Below, piece by piece: positions 38,319-47,734 of a stretch of DNA of 64,000 nt. Position 1 is the stretch's first letter. Each line of letters opens with the position of its first letter. The stretch comes from Hansschlegelia beijingensis. Lineage in GTDB: Bacteria > Pseudomonadota > Alphaproteobacteria > Rhizobiales > Methylopilaceae. Made by a program: the position numbers and the translations under genes. The stretch spans positions 558,001 to 622,000 of the forward strand of contig NZ_JACIDR010000001.1 of assembly GCF_014196425.1 (NCBI RefSeq), read 5' to 3'. Under the pieces are notes generated by a model. It was not told where the DNA came from. It saw nothing but the letters and a program-made list of their open reading frames with translations, and did not search any database.

Positions 38319-40130
38319 GTGTGCGTGTTGCTTCAGTTCGCGGATCTGAAAGCGTTCGCGGAGCAGGTCGCAGCCAGGCTCCGTGTGTCCGCCGAAACGA
38401 GCGCAGGCGCCAGCTTCCGCCAGCGCGCCTTCGTGGCGACCCATCTTATCCTCGGCGTGCTGCCGTTCGGCGTCCTGCCCGTGCTGCTGGCGCTCGGCCG
38501 CGCGCCGTCGGCGCTCGACCTGGCGGCTTTCGCGCTGTCCGTGGCGCCCATCCTGATCGCTCTCCAGCTGTCCCGCTCCGGCGACCTCGACCGCGCCTGC
38601 GCGCTGTCTGCGGTCGCCTTCGCGTCGTTCGCGACCTGCGTCGGGGCGGTGCAGGGCGGCCTGGCCTCCGCGGCCACCGCCTGGCTCGCCCTGCCGCTGA
38701 TCGAGTCTGCGCTGTCGGGCGGCCGCCGCGCCGTGTGGGCCGCGGCCTCCGCAAGCGCCGCCGCCTTCGCGGCCCTCGCACTGGTGAGCGTCGCCGGCGG
38801 GGCGCCTGCGCCCGACGCTTCGGCGCTCGCGGTCGCGGGCGTGCTGGTGGCGAGCGTCTATGGCGTCGCGCTCGCCGCGCGGACGGCGCTGACGCTCGGC
38901 GCCGCCGAGCACGCGCAGCGTGAGCGGGGCGCGCTCGCGGATCTGTTCGCCGGCTCCGTCGCCGATCTCGTCACCCGTCACGGGCCGAACGGCGCCGTGA
39001 GCTTCGCGTCGCCCGCCGCGAGGGCGATGCTTGGCGTCGAGCCGCGGGAACTCCTGGGCGGCGGTCTTCTGGCCCGAATCCATATCGCCGACCGGCCGGC
39101 CTTCCTGCAGGCGCTGGCGGCGGCGAAGGATTCGCATGGGCCGAGGGCGGTCGAAGTCCGGCTGCGGCGAGACCCGCAGGACGGCCGCGTGGGCGCGCCC
39201 AGCTTCATCTGGACCGAGATGCGCCCGCTGCCGCCGGCGGCCGCCATGGGGGCCGAACTCGTCGCCGTGTTCCGCGACGTCTCCGAGCGCAAGGCGCATG
39301 AGGAGGCGCTGGTCGCCGCCCGCGACGAGGCCCGGCAGGCGAACGTCGCCAAAACGCGCTTCCTGGCGCATATGAGCCACGAGCTGAGGACGCCGCTCAA
39401 CGCCATCATCGGCTTCTCGGAGATTCTCTCCGACGACGAGCTCTGCCGCCTCGCGCCCGAGCGGCGCGCCGACTACGCGGCCCTGATCCATCGCTCCGGC
39501 GCGCATCTGCTCGAGGTGGTGAACTCGATCCTCGATATGGCGCGGATCGAGAGCGGCGCTTTTGCGATCCTTCCCGAGCCCTGCGAGGCGGCGCCGATCG
39601 TCGGGCACTGCGTGAGCCTGATGGCGCTGAAGGCGCAGGCCGCCGGCGTGCGCCTCTCCGCGCATGTCGATCCCGAGGTCGCGGAGATCCACGCCGACCG
39701 CCGCGCGCTGACGCAGATCCTGATCAACCTGCTGGCCAACGCGATCAAGTTCACGCCGCGGGACGGCGAGGTCTGGGTCGAGGTCCGCAGCCGCCACAAG
39801 GGCCTGGCGCTCTCGGTCCGCGACACCGGCGTCGGGATCGCGCCCGAGGACATCGGGCGGCTCGGCGAGGCCTTCTTCCAGGCCGACGCCGGCTACGGGC
39901 GGCGTCATGAGGGCGCGGGCATCGGCCTGTCGGTGGTGCGCGGCCTTGTGGCATTGCACAATGGCGAGATGCAGGTCGAGAGCTCGCTCGGCCGGGGCAC
40001 TCGGGTGACGATCCTGCTGCCGGCCGACTGCCGCGGCGGCGCCAGCGTCGTGACCTCCATGCCGCGCGCCGAAGCGAGCCTCGGCCTGGCGAACGAACCC
40101 CAAACCCTGAGGATGAAACGACGTGCCTAG
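38319..40130 (+). CDS. Membrane PAS sensor histidine kinase (PleC/DivJ-like)
   Basis: A 603-aa kinase. Up to six hydrophobic segments (about residues 38-200) anchor it in the inner membrane, then a PAS domain (about 205-330), a HisKA domain with H-M-S-H-E-L-R-T-P-L-N near residue 353 and a HATPase with L-I-N-L-L-A-N-A-I-K-F-T near 470 and G-x-G-I-G-L-S-V-V near 530. The order resembles the alphaproteobacterial DivJ/PleC cell-cycle kinases, but the partner is unknown. The start is GTG at 38319 or 38325; GGAG at 38316-38319 favours the latter. It overlaps the next gene by 8 bp. Confidence 0.88.
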   Translation: MCVLLQFADLKAFAEQVAARLRVSAETSAGASFRQRAFVATHLILGVLPFGVLPVLLALGRAPSALDLAAFALSVAPILIALQLSRSGDLDRACALSAVAFASFATCVGAVQGGLASAATAWLALPLIESALSGGRRAVWAAASASAAAFAALALVSVAGGAPAPDASALAVAGVLVASVYGVALAARTALTLGAAEHAQRERGALADLFAGSVADLVTRHGPNGAVSFASPAARAMLGVEPRELLGGGLLARIHIADRPAFLQALAAAKDSHGPRAVEVRLRRDPQDGRVGAPSFIWTEMRPLPPAAAMGAELVAVFRDVSERKAHEEALVAARDEARQANVAKTRFLAHMSHELRTPLNAIIGFSEILSDDELCRLAPERRADYAALIHRSGAHLLEVVNSILDMARIESGAFAILPEPCEAAPIVGHCVSLMALKAQAAGVRLSAHVDPEVAEIHADRRALTQILINLLANAIKFTPRDGEVWVEVRSRHKGLALSVRDTGVGIAPEDIGRLGEAFFQADAGYGRRHEGAGIGLSVVRGLVALHNGEMQVESSLGRGTRVTILLPADCRGGASVVTSMPRAEASLGLANEPQTLRMKRRA

Positions 40131-40824
40131 CGCCCGCCCAGACCCGCGCAGTTTCGATGAGCCGCACGGGATCCTGTCCGCCGTCGCGGGGGTGCTGCGT
40201 CGCCGGCCGCTCGACTGCCTTGCGGGGGCGCTCGCCGCGGCCTGCGTGGCCATGGTGTTCGTGAACGCGCTGGCGCTGCAGCCGGCGCGTCCGCGCACCG
40301 AGGCGTTCGTCCCGCCGGTCAAGGCGGAAGCAGTCGCGGCCGCTCCGGCCGCGAAGCCGGACGAGCTCGTCTCCCAGATCCAGTCGGCGCTCGCCGCCCT
40401 CGGCTATTATGACGGCCCCGTCGACGGGCTGATGGGCGCCCGCACCGGCGCCTCCATCCGCGCCTTCCAGCAGGCGCAGCGGCTCGATCAGACGGGCGCG
40501 CCGAGCGAGGGCCTGCTGGCGGCGGCGCTGATCGCCTCGCCGCGCAAGGCGGAAGCCGCGGCGCCGGCGCCCGTCGCGCGGCCGGCGGCGGCTGCGCCGG
40601 CCACCACCGGTTCGACCGAGATGCCCGCCGGCAAGCTGATGGCCGTGCAGCGCGCGCTCGCCCGCATCGGCTACGGCCCGGTGACGATCGACGGCAAGAT
40701 GGGGGCCGAAACCCGCAACGCGATCCGCAGCTTCGAGCGCGACCACAAGATGCCCGAGACCGGCGAGCCGTCGCCCCAGGTGCTGCGGGCCCTGCAGGCG
40801 ATGACCGGCGCGCAGCTCCAGTGA
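40123..40824 (+). CDS. Membrane protein with two peptidoglycan-binding domains
   Basis: A 233-aa protein beginning at a GTG inside the end of the kinase gene. A single membrane helix (about residues 32-52) is followed by a linker and two PG_binding_1 repeats (about 82-135 and 170-225), each with A-L-x-x-[LI]-G-Y-x-x-G-P-V-[DT] and [DG]-x-x-T... R-x-F-[QE]. It would face the periplasm and hold the wall. Because it overlaps the kinase, it may report on the cell wall to it or share its transcript. Confidence 0.85.
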   Translation: MPSARPDPRSFDEPHGILSAVAGVLRRRPLDCLAGALAAACVAMVFVNALALQPARPRTEAFVPPVKAEAVAAAPAAKPDELVSQIQSALAALGYYDGPVDGLMGARTGASIRAFQQAQRLDQTGAPSEGLLAAALIASPRKAEAAAPAPVARPAAAAPATTGSTEMPAGKLMAVQRALARIGYGPVTIDGKMGAETRNAIRSFERDHKMPETGEPSPQVLRALQAMTGAQLQ

Positions 40825-40837
40825 CGCGGCGCGGCTG

Positions 40838-41173
40838 ATGTCGTCCCGCCTGACTTCCGACTTCTGGGTCTCCGCCTATGTCCGGCGCTGTCACCTCGAG
40901 GGCGGCTTCGCGCTCGTCCGCCGGCGGGGCGCCAAGGAGGCCGGCGCGATCTTTCTGGTGATCGACCGGCTCGACGGCGGCAACGACCTCTATGCGCCTG
41001 CTCCCCAGAGCGAGGCCGATGATACGCGCGGCCGGTCGTTCGAGCGCGTGCTCGAAGCGGTCGACGGGCTGACCATCGAGGAGCGGCTCGCGCGCGAACT
41101 GCGCTTCGACTCCGACATCTGGATCGTCGCGGTCGAGGACCGGCAGGGCCGGGCCTTCCTCGACGAGGACTGA
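40838..41173 (+). CDS. DUF1491 protein
   Basis: A 111-aa protein with W-V-S-A-Y-V-R-R-C near residue 10, a G-A-x-E-A-G-A-I-F-L-x-I-D-R-L core and D-S-D-I-W-I-V-A-V-E-D near the end, as in DUF1491. The family is small, cytosolic and of unknown role. The ATG at 40838 lies 14 bp after the previous gene, on the same strand, so they may form an operon. It ends 4 bp from the convergent DUF2336 gene. Confidence 0.88.
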   Translation: MSSRLTSDFWVSAYVRRCHLEGGFALVRRRGAKEAGAIFLVIDRLDGGNDLYAPAPQSEADDTRGRSFERVLEAVDGLTIEERLARELRFDSDIWIVAVEDRQGRAFLDED

Positions 41174-41176
41174 GCG

Positions 41177-42307
41177 TCAGCCGCGCTGGCGCGCGGCCAC
41201 GTCGCCGGCCCGCGAGAAGGTGCGGCGGGCGCGGGGCGCGGCGCGCGCGGCGCCGGCGCGTTCGGGCGTCCCGGAGGGGTCGAGCAACGGCTCGTGCCGC
41301 GCCGGCGCGCGGGCTTCGGTTCTGGTCAGAGCCGCCACGATGTCGCCGGCCACAGCCCGGGAGGTGCTCTCGGCGACCTCGACGAGCTCGAAGAAACGCG
41401 CCACCGAGGCGGCGATCTCCGGCTGGCCGACGAGCAGCGCGCGGGCCACGGAATCGCTGTCGACGCCCGTCGCGCGCAGCATCATCACGAACGCCTCTCC
41501 ACTCGGCTCGGAGGCGAGCCAGGCGGCCTCCTCGGGCTTGAGTCCAAGCGCCTCGCCCAACGCTTCGACGATGACATGGCTGCGGCCGCTTTCGGTCGCG
41601 GCCTCCACCAGGGCCGCGTCCACGGCGTCGGCGTTGCGGACCGGCCGCGCCGCGAAGGCCGGGCGGGTGGGGCGGCTCTCCAGCGCCTGACGGATCTCGG
41701 CGCGGCGCTCGCGGCTCGCCAGCAGATAGAGCGGCGCGAGCCCGGCCGCGTCGAAATCCTGGCGGCGGAGCACGGCGGAGGCGAGCGGGGGCGCGGCGAG
41801 CGCGCGCGAGACGAGCGCGGCGAGCGAAGCCTCGCCGGGCTTTGCGGCCGGATTTGCGACCAGGCTCTCGAGCACCAGGTCGTCCGGGTGATGCGAGAGG
41901 ATGCGGATGATGTCGCTGTCGATGTCGGACCGCAGCGCCACCGCGCTCGCCTCGATCGCGCCGCCGTCGAGCGCGACCGTCAGCAGCACATGACGCGGCA
42001 CGTCCAGGCAGCGCGCAAGGATGGGGGCCGCGACCGCGGGTTCGTCCTGCAGCAGCCGGTCGATCAGCCGGCGCGGCGCGCGCGGCTCCTCCGCGAGCTT
42101 GCGGGCCACGATCGCGCGGGTGTGGGCGTCGACCGTCTCGATCAGCTGAAGCGCGAGTTCTTCGTAGCGCGCGACCTCTTCGGGGGCGTGGTGCGGCTTC
42201 TGGATGAACAGATCGGTCAGCACACGCACCAGGATCGGGCGCACGTCGACGCCTTCCTGACGGCTCAGCCGGTCGAGCGTCTCTACGGGCAGCAGCTCGT
42301 CGCTCAT
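41177..42307 (-). CDS. DUF2336 protein
   Basis: A 376-aa, largely helical protein whose middle half is Ala/Leu-rich HEAT-like repeats, matching DUF2336 as found in alphaproteobacteria; the C-terminal 60 residues are low-complexity and basic. The ATG at 42307 begins M-S-D-E-L-L-P-V-E-T-L-D-R-L; upstream codons are not coding-like. The function is not known. The upstream region shared with the 60-aa gene has two CtrA-like boxes, which suggests cell-cycle control. It is convergent with the DUF1491 gene. Confidence 0.82.
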   Translation of the reverse strand: MSDELLPVETLDRLSRQEGVDVRPILVRVLTDLFIQKPHHAPEEVARYEELALQLIETVDAHTRAIVARKLAEEPRAPRRLIDRLLQDEPAVAAPILARCLDVPRHVLLTVALDGGAIEASAVALRSDIDSDIIRILSHHPDDLVLESLVANPAAKPGEASLAALVSRALAAPPLASAVLRRQDFDAAGLAPLYLLASRERRAEIRQALESRPTRPAFAARPVRNADAVDAALVEAATESGRSHVIVEALGEALGLKPEEAAWLASEPSGEAFVMMLRATGVDSDSVARALLVGQPEIAASVARFFELVEVAESTSRAVAGDIVAALTRTEARAPARHEPLLDPSGTPERAGAARAAPRARRTFSRAGDVAARQRG

Positions 42308-42379
42308 CGATCGTCCGTGTTCGCAGGGAGGACGCCGCGTTTTATCGGCCGTCCCACGTTGGGACGCTACCCGCACTAT

Positions 42380-42396
42380 GGTTAGCATTCGGTAAA
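42380..42396 (-). promoter_or_regulatory. CtrA-like box upstream of DUF2336
   Basis: Minus strand TTTA-N7-CTAACC, two mismatches to TTAA-N7-TTAAC, 73 bp before the DUF2336 start. On its own it is weak. Confidence 0.35.
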
Positions 42397-42429
42397 GGAG
42401 CGGCTGAGACGCGCATGGTTCTGGCGACG

Positions 42430-42446
42430 GTAACGAGCCGTTAACC
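42430..42446 (+). promoter_or_regulatory. CtrA-like box upstream of the 60-aa gene
   Basis: GTAA-N7-TTAACC with one mismatch to the TTAA-N7-TTAAC consensus, 91 bp before the ATG at 42537 and 123 bp from the DUF2336 start. CtrA is the master cell-cycle regulator in this class. Confidence 0.5.
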
Positions 42447-42536
42447 ATTCCGGCCGCTCAATCTCATGACGAGGGCCCGCATCCGCCATCCGCCCCGGGC
42501 CCAGAGCGAACCAACCCCCTGACGGGGAGGAGCGAC

Positions 42537-42719
42537 ATGGGCCTGGTGCTCGCCTTCCAGACGCCGCGACCGGCGTCCCGACCGCCGCAGCGGCGCGCAA
42601 ATCCGGCGCGCAGCGCCGAGGTGCTGTTCTTCACCGGCGTCCGCTACGAGCGTGAGAGGCCGCCCGCGCGGCCGTCCACCTCCGAGCGCGCGGCTGAGCG
42701 CATCCCGCCCGCATCGTGA
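42537..42719 (+). CDS. Small conserved basic protein
   Basis: A 60-aa arginine/proline-rich peptide with a conserved-looking core A-E-V-L-F-F-T-G-V-R-Y-E-R that I associate with a small protein of Hyphomicrobiales and Rhodobacterales of unknown function. G-G-G-G-A-G-G-A-G lies 5 bp before the ATG. Its TGA overlaps the GTG of the lipoprotein gene by 4 bp, so the two are translationally coupled. A CtrA-like box lies upstream. Confidence 0.78.
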   Translation: MGLVLAFQTPRPASRPPQRRANPARSAEVLFFTGVRYERERPPARPSTSERAAERIPPAS

Positions 42720-43498
42720 GCGCCGCTCCTGCGCTGGCGGCGACCGACCCGCCGCCCGGCGCCGGACGACGCGCCGCGCTGGCCGGTTTGGCGGCTTTCC
42801 TCGTCGCTCCGCTTGCGGGCTGCGGGCCCGCGACCGGCGATTTCGGCCGGCCGGTCCCGAACGTGATCCACGACGAGCTGATGCCGGCCGCCGGCGACGC
42901 TCTGGCGCGCGCGCGCCGGGAGCCGGTCTCCGCCTATCCTCTCACGGACGACGAACGACTGCTGCGCGATCTCGGGTGGGCCGTGGTGATGCCGCCGCTT
43001 GAGGCGCAGCGGCGCCAGCGCGCGCTCGCCGAGCTGCGCCGCACCCGCATCCTGCCGGTCGACCGCCGGAGGTTCGACAAGGCGTCCTACGTGAAGACGC
43101 TGCTCGCGGAGCCCTATCGATCGAGCGCGGCGCGCTACGCCCGGCTCAAGGACGACGTCGTGGCCGACACGCTCCGGATCGACCCGTTCTTCCAGGTCGC
43201 CGCGCGGGTCGCCGCCGCGGACCGGGCGCGGCGCAGGGCGCTCGGCCTGGCGCCCGAGGTGCAGCCTGCCGAGCAATCGAACGCGCTCGCGCGGATCGAG
43301 GAGAACGGACTGTTCATCGCCTGGGTGCGCGAGTCATTCGATGAGCGCCTGATCTCCTACCGCTATGCGCTCGATCGGCTGATTCTCGCGACGCCCGACC
43401 GGGCCTCGATCGAAGTCGCGGGCGCGATCGACGCCTTCGAGGACGTTCTGGCGAGCCTGAGGCCGCTCGGCGCGCCGCGAGGCGTGTTCAAGGGCTGA
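42716..43498 (+). CDS. Lipoprotein of unknown function
   Basis: A 260-aa protein with basic residues, a hydrophobic segment and a lipobox L-A-G-C with Cys36, so it is probably anchored in the inner or outer membrane facing the periplasm. The mature part is helical and rich in R and A, with no recognised domain. The GTG start overlaps the upstream stop. It lies tail-to-tail with DUF1254, overlapping by 11 bp. I do not recognise the family. Confidence 0.78.
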   Translation: MSAAPALAATDPPPGAGRRAALAGLAAFLVAPLAGCGPATGDFGRPVPNVIHDELMPAAGDALARARREPVSAYPLTDDERLLRDLGWAVVMPPLEAQRRQRALAELRRTRILPVDRRRFDKASYVKTLLAEPYRSSAARYARLKDDVVADTLRIDPFFQVAARVAAADRARRRALGLAPEVQPAEQSNALARIEENGLFIAWVRESFDERLISYRYALDRLILATPDRASIEVAGAIDAFEDVLASLRPLGAPRGVFKG

Positions 43499-44045
43499 TC
43501 TGACGCGTCGGCTCGCGGTCGCAACTCGCCTTGCCGGCGAGATCCCGCAGCGCCGGCCGCGCGCTCGGACCGGACGCGAACAGCCGCACGAGCACGAAGC
43601 CCGTCGCGGTCGGCGACACGATCCGCAGGGCGGGCCGTCCCTCCGGCGCCTCCTCGACCTCCGCCGCGGCGACGTCGTCCGAACTCAGGATCGTCACCTC
43701 GACCGCCCCGTCGGTCGCCGCCTTGTCGGTGAGCGCATAGAACGGCTGGCCGTAGCGGTTGTGGACCGACATGGAGCCGTAGGTGGAGGGGAGGCTCGCC
43801 CGGATTGCGACCGGGCCGGCCGCCAGATCGTAGCGGCAGGCGGCCACCACGAAGCTCGGGTCGCGGAACGGCAGCGTCTCCGCGCCGGCCTCGGGCAGCA
43901 CCGCGAAGCGGCCGACCGGCGCCGCGCCCGCGAGACGATCATAGGCGGAGCCCGGCGCCATCAGCGGCACCGCGAACAGCGTCGCGATGTGCACGAGGCC
44001 GCCGAGCGTCACCCCCAGCGCGAGCGCGTAAAGCAGCCGCATCAT
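43488..44045 (-). CDS. DUF1254 protein
   Basis: A 185-aa protein with an N-terminal signal or anchor helix (residues 5-25), then the DUF1254 core (D-P-S-F-V-V-A-A-C-R-Y-D-L and M-S-V-H-N-R-Y-G-Q). It is usually next to a DUF1214 partner; here its ATG overlaps the stop of that partner by 4 bp, so they are translated together. It is periplasmic or membrane-bound. The function is unknown; the pair follows a penicillin-binding protein gene. Confidence 0.82.
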   Translation of the reverse strand: MMRLLYALALGVTLGGLVHIATLFAVPLMAPGSAYDRLAGAAPVGRFAVLPEAGAETLPFRDPSFVVAACRYDLAAGPVAIRASLPSTYGSMSVHNRYGQPFYALTDKAATDGAVEVTILSSDDVAAAEVEEAPEGRPALRIVSPTATGFVLVRLFASGPSARPALRDLAGKASCDREPTRQISP

Positions 44046-44620
44046 CGGCAGCTCTCCCGCCGGATCGCGAGCAGCGCGTCCGGATCGGAGCGGTCAAGCG
44101 GCGTGCCGATCGTGGTGTCGTAGAGGGTCAGCCTCAGCACGAAGGGCCCGGCGCCGCTGAGCTGCTGCCAGTTTCCGGGTCGCGCCTCCCGCGACAGCGC
44201 GATCCGCAGCGGGCCGCCGTCGAACCGGATGATGTTCGCGCTGTTCAGGCCGACCGTCTCGCCCTGGCTTTCGATGGGGCTGCCGGAGGGCGAAAAGGCC
44301 GCCAGGCTCCAGAGCCGCGCATTGGGCAGCCGGCCCTCCAGCGCATAGTCGCAGGCGAGGTCGAGCGGCCGTCCGGCGTCGTCGGTCTCGGCCGTGAAGG
44401 GCAGCCCGTCGCCGGCGGCCAGCGGGGCCTCGCCTCGCCGCGCGGCTCCGGCGCGCTCGTAAGGATCGGCCGCGAGCGTGCCGGCGTCCGGCTCCGCCCG
44501 CCAGGGGCCGATCGCGAGCCGGGCCACCGGCAGGCCATGCGCCACGGTCCACCAGGTCGCCCCCAGACCGATGCCGGCGGCCAGACCGAAGACCAGAATG
44601 ACGAGCAGGATCAGGCGCAT
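44042..44620 (-). CDS. DUF1214 protein
   Basis: A 192-aa protein with an N-terminal membrane helix (residues 3-25), W-W-T-V, and the DUF1214 domain (D-P-Y-E-R-A, D-Y-A-L-E-G and W-Q-x-L at the C-terminal half). It pairs with DUF1254 in many proteobacteria. It lies 13 bp downstream of the PBP gene and so is in its operon, suggesting an envelope function, which remains unproven. Confidence 0.84.
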   Translation of the reverse strand: MRLILLVILVFGLAAGIGLGATWWTVAHGLPVARLAIGPWRAEPDAGTLAADPYERAGAARRGEAPLAAGDGLPFTAETDDAGRPLDLACDYALEGRLPNARLWSLAAFSPSGSPIESQGETVGLNSANIIRFDGGPLRIALSREARPGNWQQLSGAGPFVLRLTLYDTTIGTPLDRSDPDALLAIRRESCR

Positions 44621-44633
44621 CGCCGCGTCCGTG

Positions 44634-47063
44634 TCACTGAGCGACCTGCGCCGGGGCGCGTCCGGCCGGGATTTCGAGCGAAGCCCTCTCGGGCTTCGGA
44701 CCGCCGGCCGCGGTGACGTCCGAGACGATCGCGTTGAGGATCCGCGCCGCGCCGTCCGTCAGGTTGCGGGAGCGCGGCAGGCCATCGTCGCCGCCGCCTG
44801 CGCCGGCCGCGGCGACCGCTGCGCCCGGCGGCAGCTTCAGCCCCGGGATCGGGCGCGGCGGGAGGCCCTGATGCGCGAACGTCATGATCTCCTTCCAGGT
44901 CATGGCCGGCAGCGAGCCGCCGGTCATCTCCTTGGTGGTGGTGAAGTCGTCATTGCCGAACCAGACGCCGCCGACGAACGACCCCGTGAACCCGACGAAC
45001 CAGGCGTCGCGATAGGACTGCGACGTGCCGGTCTTGCCGCACACCTGGTAGCCGTCGAGCCGCGCCCGGCCTCCGGTGCCGTTCTCGGTGACGGCGAGCA
45101 TCATCCGCGTCATGTCGGCGACCACGTAAGGCGCGAGCACCTGCTCGGGAGGCTTGGTGTCGCGGTCGTGCCGCCAGATCAGCTCGCCCTTGGAGTCCGC
45201 CACCTCGATCGCCGCGTAAGGCGGCGCGCGCCGCCCGCCGTTGGCGATTGTGGAATAGGCCGAGGTGTGGTCGAGCACCGTCACCTCCTCGACCCCCAAC
45301 GCGAAGGCGCGCCCCGGATCGAGCTTGCTGCGCAGGCCCATGCGATGCGCAAGATCGATCACCGGCTTCTGTCCAATTGCCAATGCGAGACGTACAGGCA
45401 CAGTATTGATAGATTTCGCATAAGCATTGAGGAGTTGGACTCGGCCGGCGAAGCGGCGGCCGTAGTTTCGCGGGCACCAGTTGCCGATGCAGAACGGCGC
45501 GTCGACGATGTAGGCCTCGGGCGTGTAGCGGCCGGAGGCGAAGGCGGCGGCGTACACATAGGTCTTGAACGACGAGCCCGGCTGCCGGAGCGCGTCGGTC
45601 GCGCGGTTGAACTGGCTCTGCCCGTAGTCGCGCCCGCCCACCATGGCGCGCACCGCCCCCTCGGGCTCCATCACCACCGCGGCCGCCTGGTCGACGTCGT
45701 ACTGCTCGCCATACTGCCGGAGCGTCTGCTCGATCGCGCTCTCGGCGTGGCGCTGCAGCGCCGGGTCGAGCGCGGTGCGCACCGTCAGCACCCGCTGCCC
45801 CCGGAACGCGCCGTCGCGCGCAAGCCCGCGCACCTCCGCATAGGCCCAGTCGAGATAATAGTCCGGGCTCGTCGCCTGCGCGGTCGGAACCGGCGTCGCG
45901 GGGCCGAGCCGCGCCGGCTGCACCTGGCCCTCGGTCATGAAGCCGGCGTCGACCAGATTGTCGAGCACCTGGCTCGCCCGCGCGCGCGCCGCCGCGAGGT
46001 TGATGTGCGGCGCGAACTTGGTCGGCGCCTTGAACAGGCCCGCCAGCATCGCGCTCTCGGCGAGGTTCACGTCGCGCGCGCTCTTGCCGAAATAGAAATG
46101 CGCCGCCGCGTCCACCCCGAACGCCCCGCCGCCCATATAGGCCCGGTCGAGATAGAGCTTCAGAATCTCGTCCTTGGTCAGGTGGTGCTCGAGCCACAGC
46201 GCCAGGAACGCCTCCCGGATCTTGCGCTCCAGCGTCCGCTCATTGGTCAGAAAGATGTTTTTTGCGAGCTGCTGGCTGATCGAGGAGCCGCCCTGCCGCA
46301 CGCCGTTCGCCCTTGCGTTGGTGACGAGCGCCCGCATCGTGCCCGCGATGTCGATGCCGAAATGCTGGTAGAAGCGCCGGTCCTCGGTCGCGAGCGCGGC
46401 CTTGATCAGATGGTCGGGATATTCGGCGAGCGGGATGCCGTCGTTCTGCATCACGCCGCGCTTGCCCATCTCGACGCCGTGCCGGTCGAGGAAGGTGACC
46501 GAGATGTCGCCGCGGTTCAGCCAGTCGCCGACCGTGTCCTGGAAGGCGGGGGTGGCGAGCGCGAGCAGCAGCACCGCGCCGGCCGCCCCGAGCGTCAGCC
46601 CCTCGCAGGCGAGCTCCACCGTCCAGCGCCGCCAGCCGCGCGCCCGGAACGCGTCGAACGCCGCGCACACCCCGTCCCACTGCCGCGAGAAGCCCGGCCA
46701 GATGCGCCAGACCGTGTCGTCGAGCCAGGAATCGAGCGCCAGCAGCGTGCGCCGCATGTCGAACTTTTTCCGCCCGCCGCCCGCGGCAGCCGCCGCGCCG
46801 CCGGCCGCCGCCGCTCCGGCGCCCGTCCGCCGCATCAGCGCGGCGCGCCGCTCGGCGGCCTCTTTGCGCTCCGTCCGGGCCGCGGCGCGCGCGGCGGCTT
46901 TCTCCGCCGCCGCCTGCTCGGATTCCGCCCGCGCCTGCGCGAGCCTTGCGCGGCCGCGGGCCTGCCCGGCCTCCAGCGCGTCGAGCGTCCGTTCCGCCTG
47001 GGGCCGCAGGCGGGCGAGGAGCGCCTTCCATGCCGCGCGGGCCTTTGCGCCGAACTCGTCCAC
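44634..47063 (-). CDS. Bifunctional class A penicillin-binding protein (PBP1A type)
   Basis: An 809-aa enzyme polymerising and crosslinking peptidoglycan. After a basic, Ala/Glu-rich cytoplasmic tail (about residues 1-90) and a membrane helix (about 150-175), the glycosyltransferase has E-D-R-R-F-Y near residue 227 and G[11 protein letters not shown], and the transpeptidase has S-S-F-K near 497, S-I-N and K-T-G-T near 676. The GTG at 47063 is inferred as the start; the open frame extends 77 codons further without PBP-like sequence, and a start between is possible. It heads an operon with DUF1214 and DUF1254. Confidence 0.93.
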   Translation of the reverse strand: MDEFGAKARAAWKALLARLRPQAERTLDALEAGQARGRARLAQARAESEQAAAEKAAARAAARTERKEAAERRAALMRRTGAGAAAAGGAAAAAGGGRKKFDMRRTLLALDSWLDDTVWRIWPGFSRQWDGVCAAFDAFRARGWRRWTVELACEGLTLGAAGAVLLLALATPAFQDTVGDWLNRGDISVTFLDRHGVEMGKRGVMQNDGIPLAEYPDHLIKAALATEDRRFYQHFGIDIAGTMRALVTNARANGVRQGGSSISQQLAKNIFLTNERTLERKIREAFLALWLEHHLTKDEILKLYLDRAYMGGGAFGVDAAAHFYFGKSARDVNLAESAMLAGLFKAPTKFAPHINLAAARARASQVLDNLVDAGFMTEGQVQPARLGPATPVPTAQATSPDYYLDWAYAEVRGLARDGAFRGQRVLTVRTALDPALQRHAESAIEQTLRQYGEQYDVDQAAAVVMEPEGAVRAMVGGRDYGQSQFNRATDALRQPGSSFKTYVYAAAFASGRYTPEAYIVDAPFCIGNWCPRNYGRRFAGRVQLLNAYAKSINTVPVRLALAIGQKPVIDLAHRMGLRSKLDPGRAFALGVEEVTVLDHTSAYSTIANGGRRAPPYAAIEVADSKGELIWRHDRDTKPPEQVLAPYVVADMTRMMLAVTENGTGGRARLDGYQVCGKTGTSQSYRDAWFVGFTGSFVGGVWFGNDDFTTTKEMTGGSLPAMTWKEIMTFAHQGLPPRPIPGLKLPPGAAVAAAGAGGGDDGLPRSRNLTDGAARILNAIVSDVTAAGGPKPERASLEIPAGRAPAQVAQ

Positions 47064-47175
47064 TCGAAAAAAGCCCCCGATCGCCGCGCGCGTCCTGCCC
47101 AGACACGACTTGACGCCACGCCCCCTGCGCGCGCAAGAGCCATGCCGCGCGGTATTTTGGAACAGCCCGGCTCCC

Positions 47176-47667
47176 TTGACGCAAGCCACGACCCTAAAGC
47201 CCGCCCCCTTCTGGAGGGTGAAGCGGCTCGACGAGATGTCGTCACAAGAATGGGAGAGCCTGTGCGACGGCTGCGGCCGCTGCTGCCTGCTCAAGCTGCA
47301 GGACGAGGAGACCGAGCGGGTCTACTACACCGACGTCGCCTGCCGCCTGCTCGACTGCGACAGCTGCCGCTGCAAATCCTACCCCGACCGCAAGGCCCAT
47401 GTGCCGGACTGCGTGCAGCTGACGCCCAAGACCGTCGAGGACATCGGCTGGCTCCCGCTCACCTGCGCCTACCGCCTGGTCGACGAAGGCCACGACCTCC
47501 CCTGGTGGCACCCGCTGGTGTCCGGAAGTCCCGAAACGGTGCACGAGGCCGGCGTTTCCGTGCGGGGGAGGGTCTCCGGCACGGAAGACGAGGTGCCGCC
47601 GGAGGACCTCGAGGACCGGGTGGTGGACTGGCCGGTGCGGAAGGTGCGGGGAAAGCGGAGGGGGTGA
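47176..47667 (+). CDS. YcgN/YkgJ-type cysteine-cluster protein
   Basis: A 163-aa protein with C-D-G-C-G-R-C-C near the N-terminus and several further cysteines ([12 protein letters not shown]), the UPF0260/YcgN pattern, likely binding metal or an Fe-S cluster. The F-W-R-x-K-x-L-D-E-M segment precedes the cysteines, as in the family, so the TTG at 47176 is the best start because no ATG lies in frame nearby; a GTG at 47218 would cut that segment. It is divergent from the PBP gene (about 112 bp). The role is unknown. Confidence 0.85.
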   Translation: MTQATTLKPAPFWRVKRLDEMSSQEWESLCDGCGRCCLLKLQDEETERVYYTDVACRLLDCDSCRCKSYPDRKAHVPDCVQLTPKTVEDIGWLPLTCAYRLVDEGHDLPWWHPLVSGSPETVHEAGVSVRGRVSGTEDEVPPEDLEDRVVDWPVRKVRGKRRG

Positions 47668-47734
47668 GGGGGCCGGGATAGGGGGGAGAGCCCGCTACGC
47701 ATTCGAGCTCATCCAAGATGGACGGTGCGGTTCC

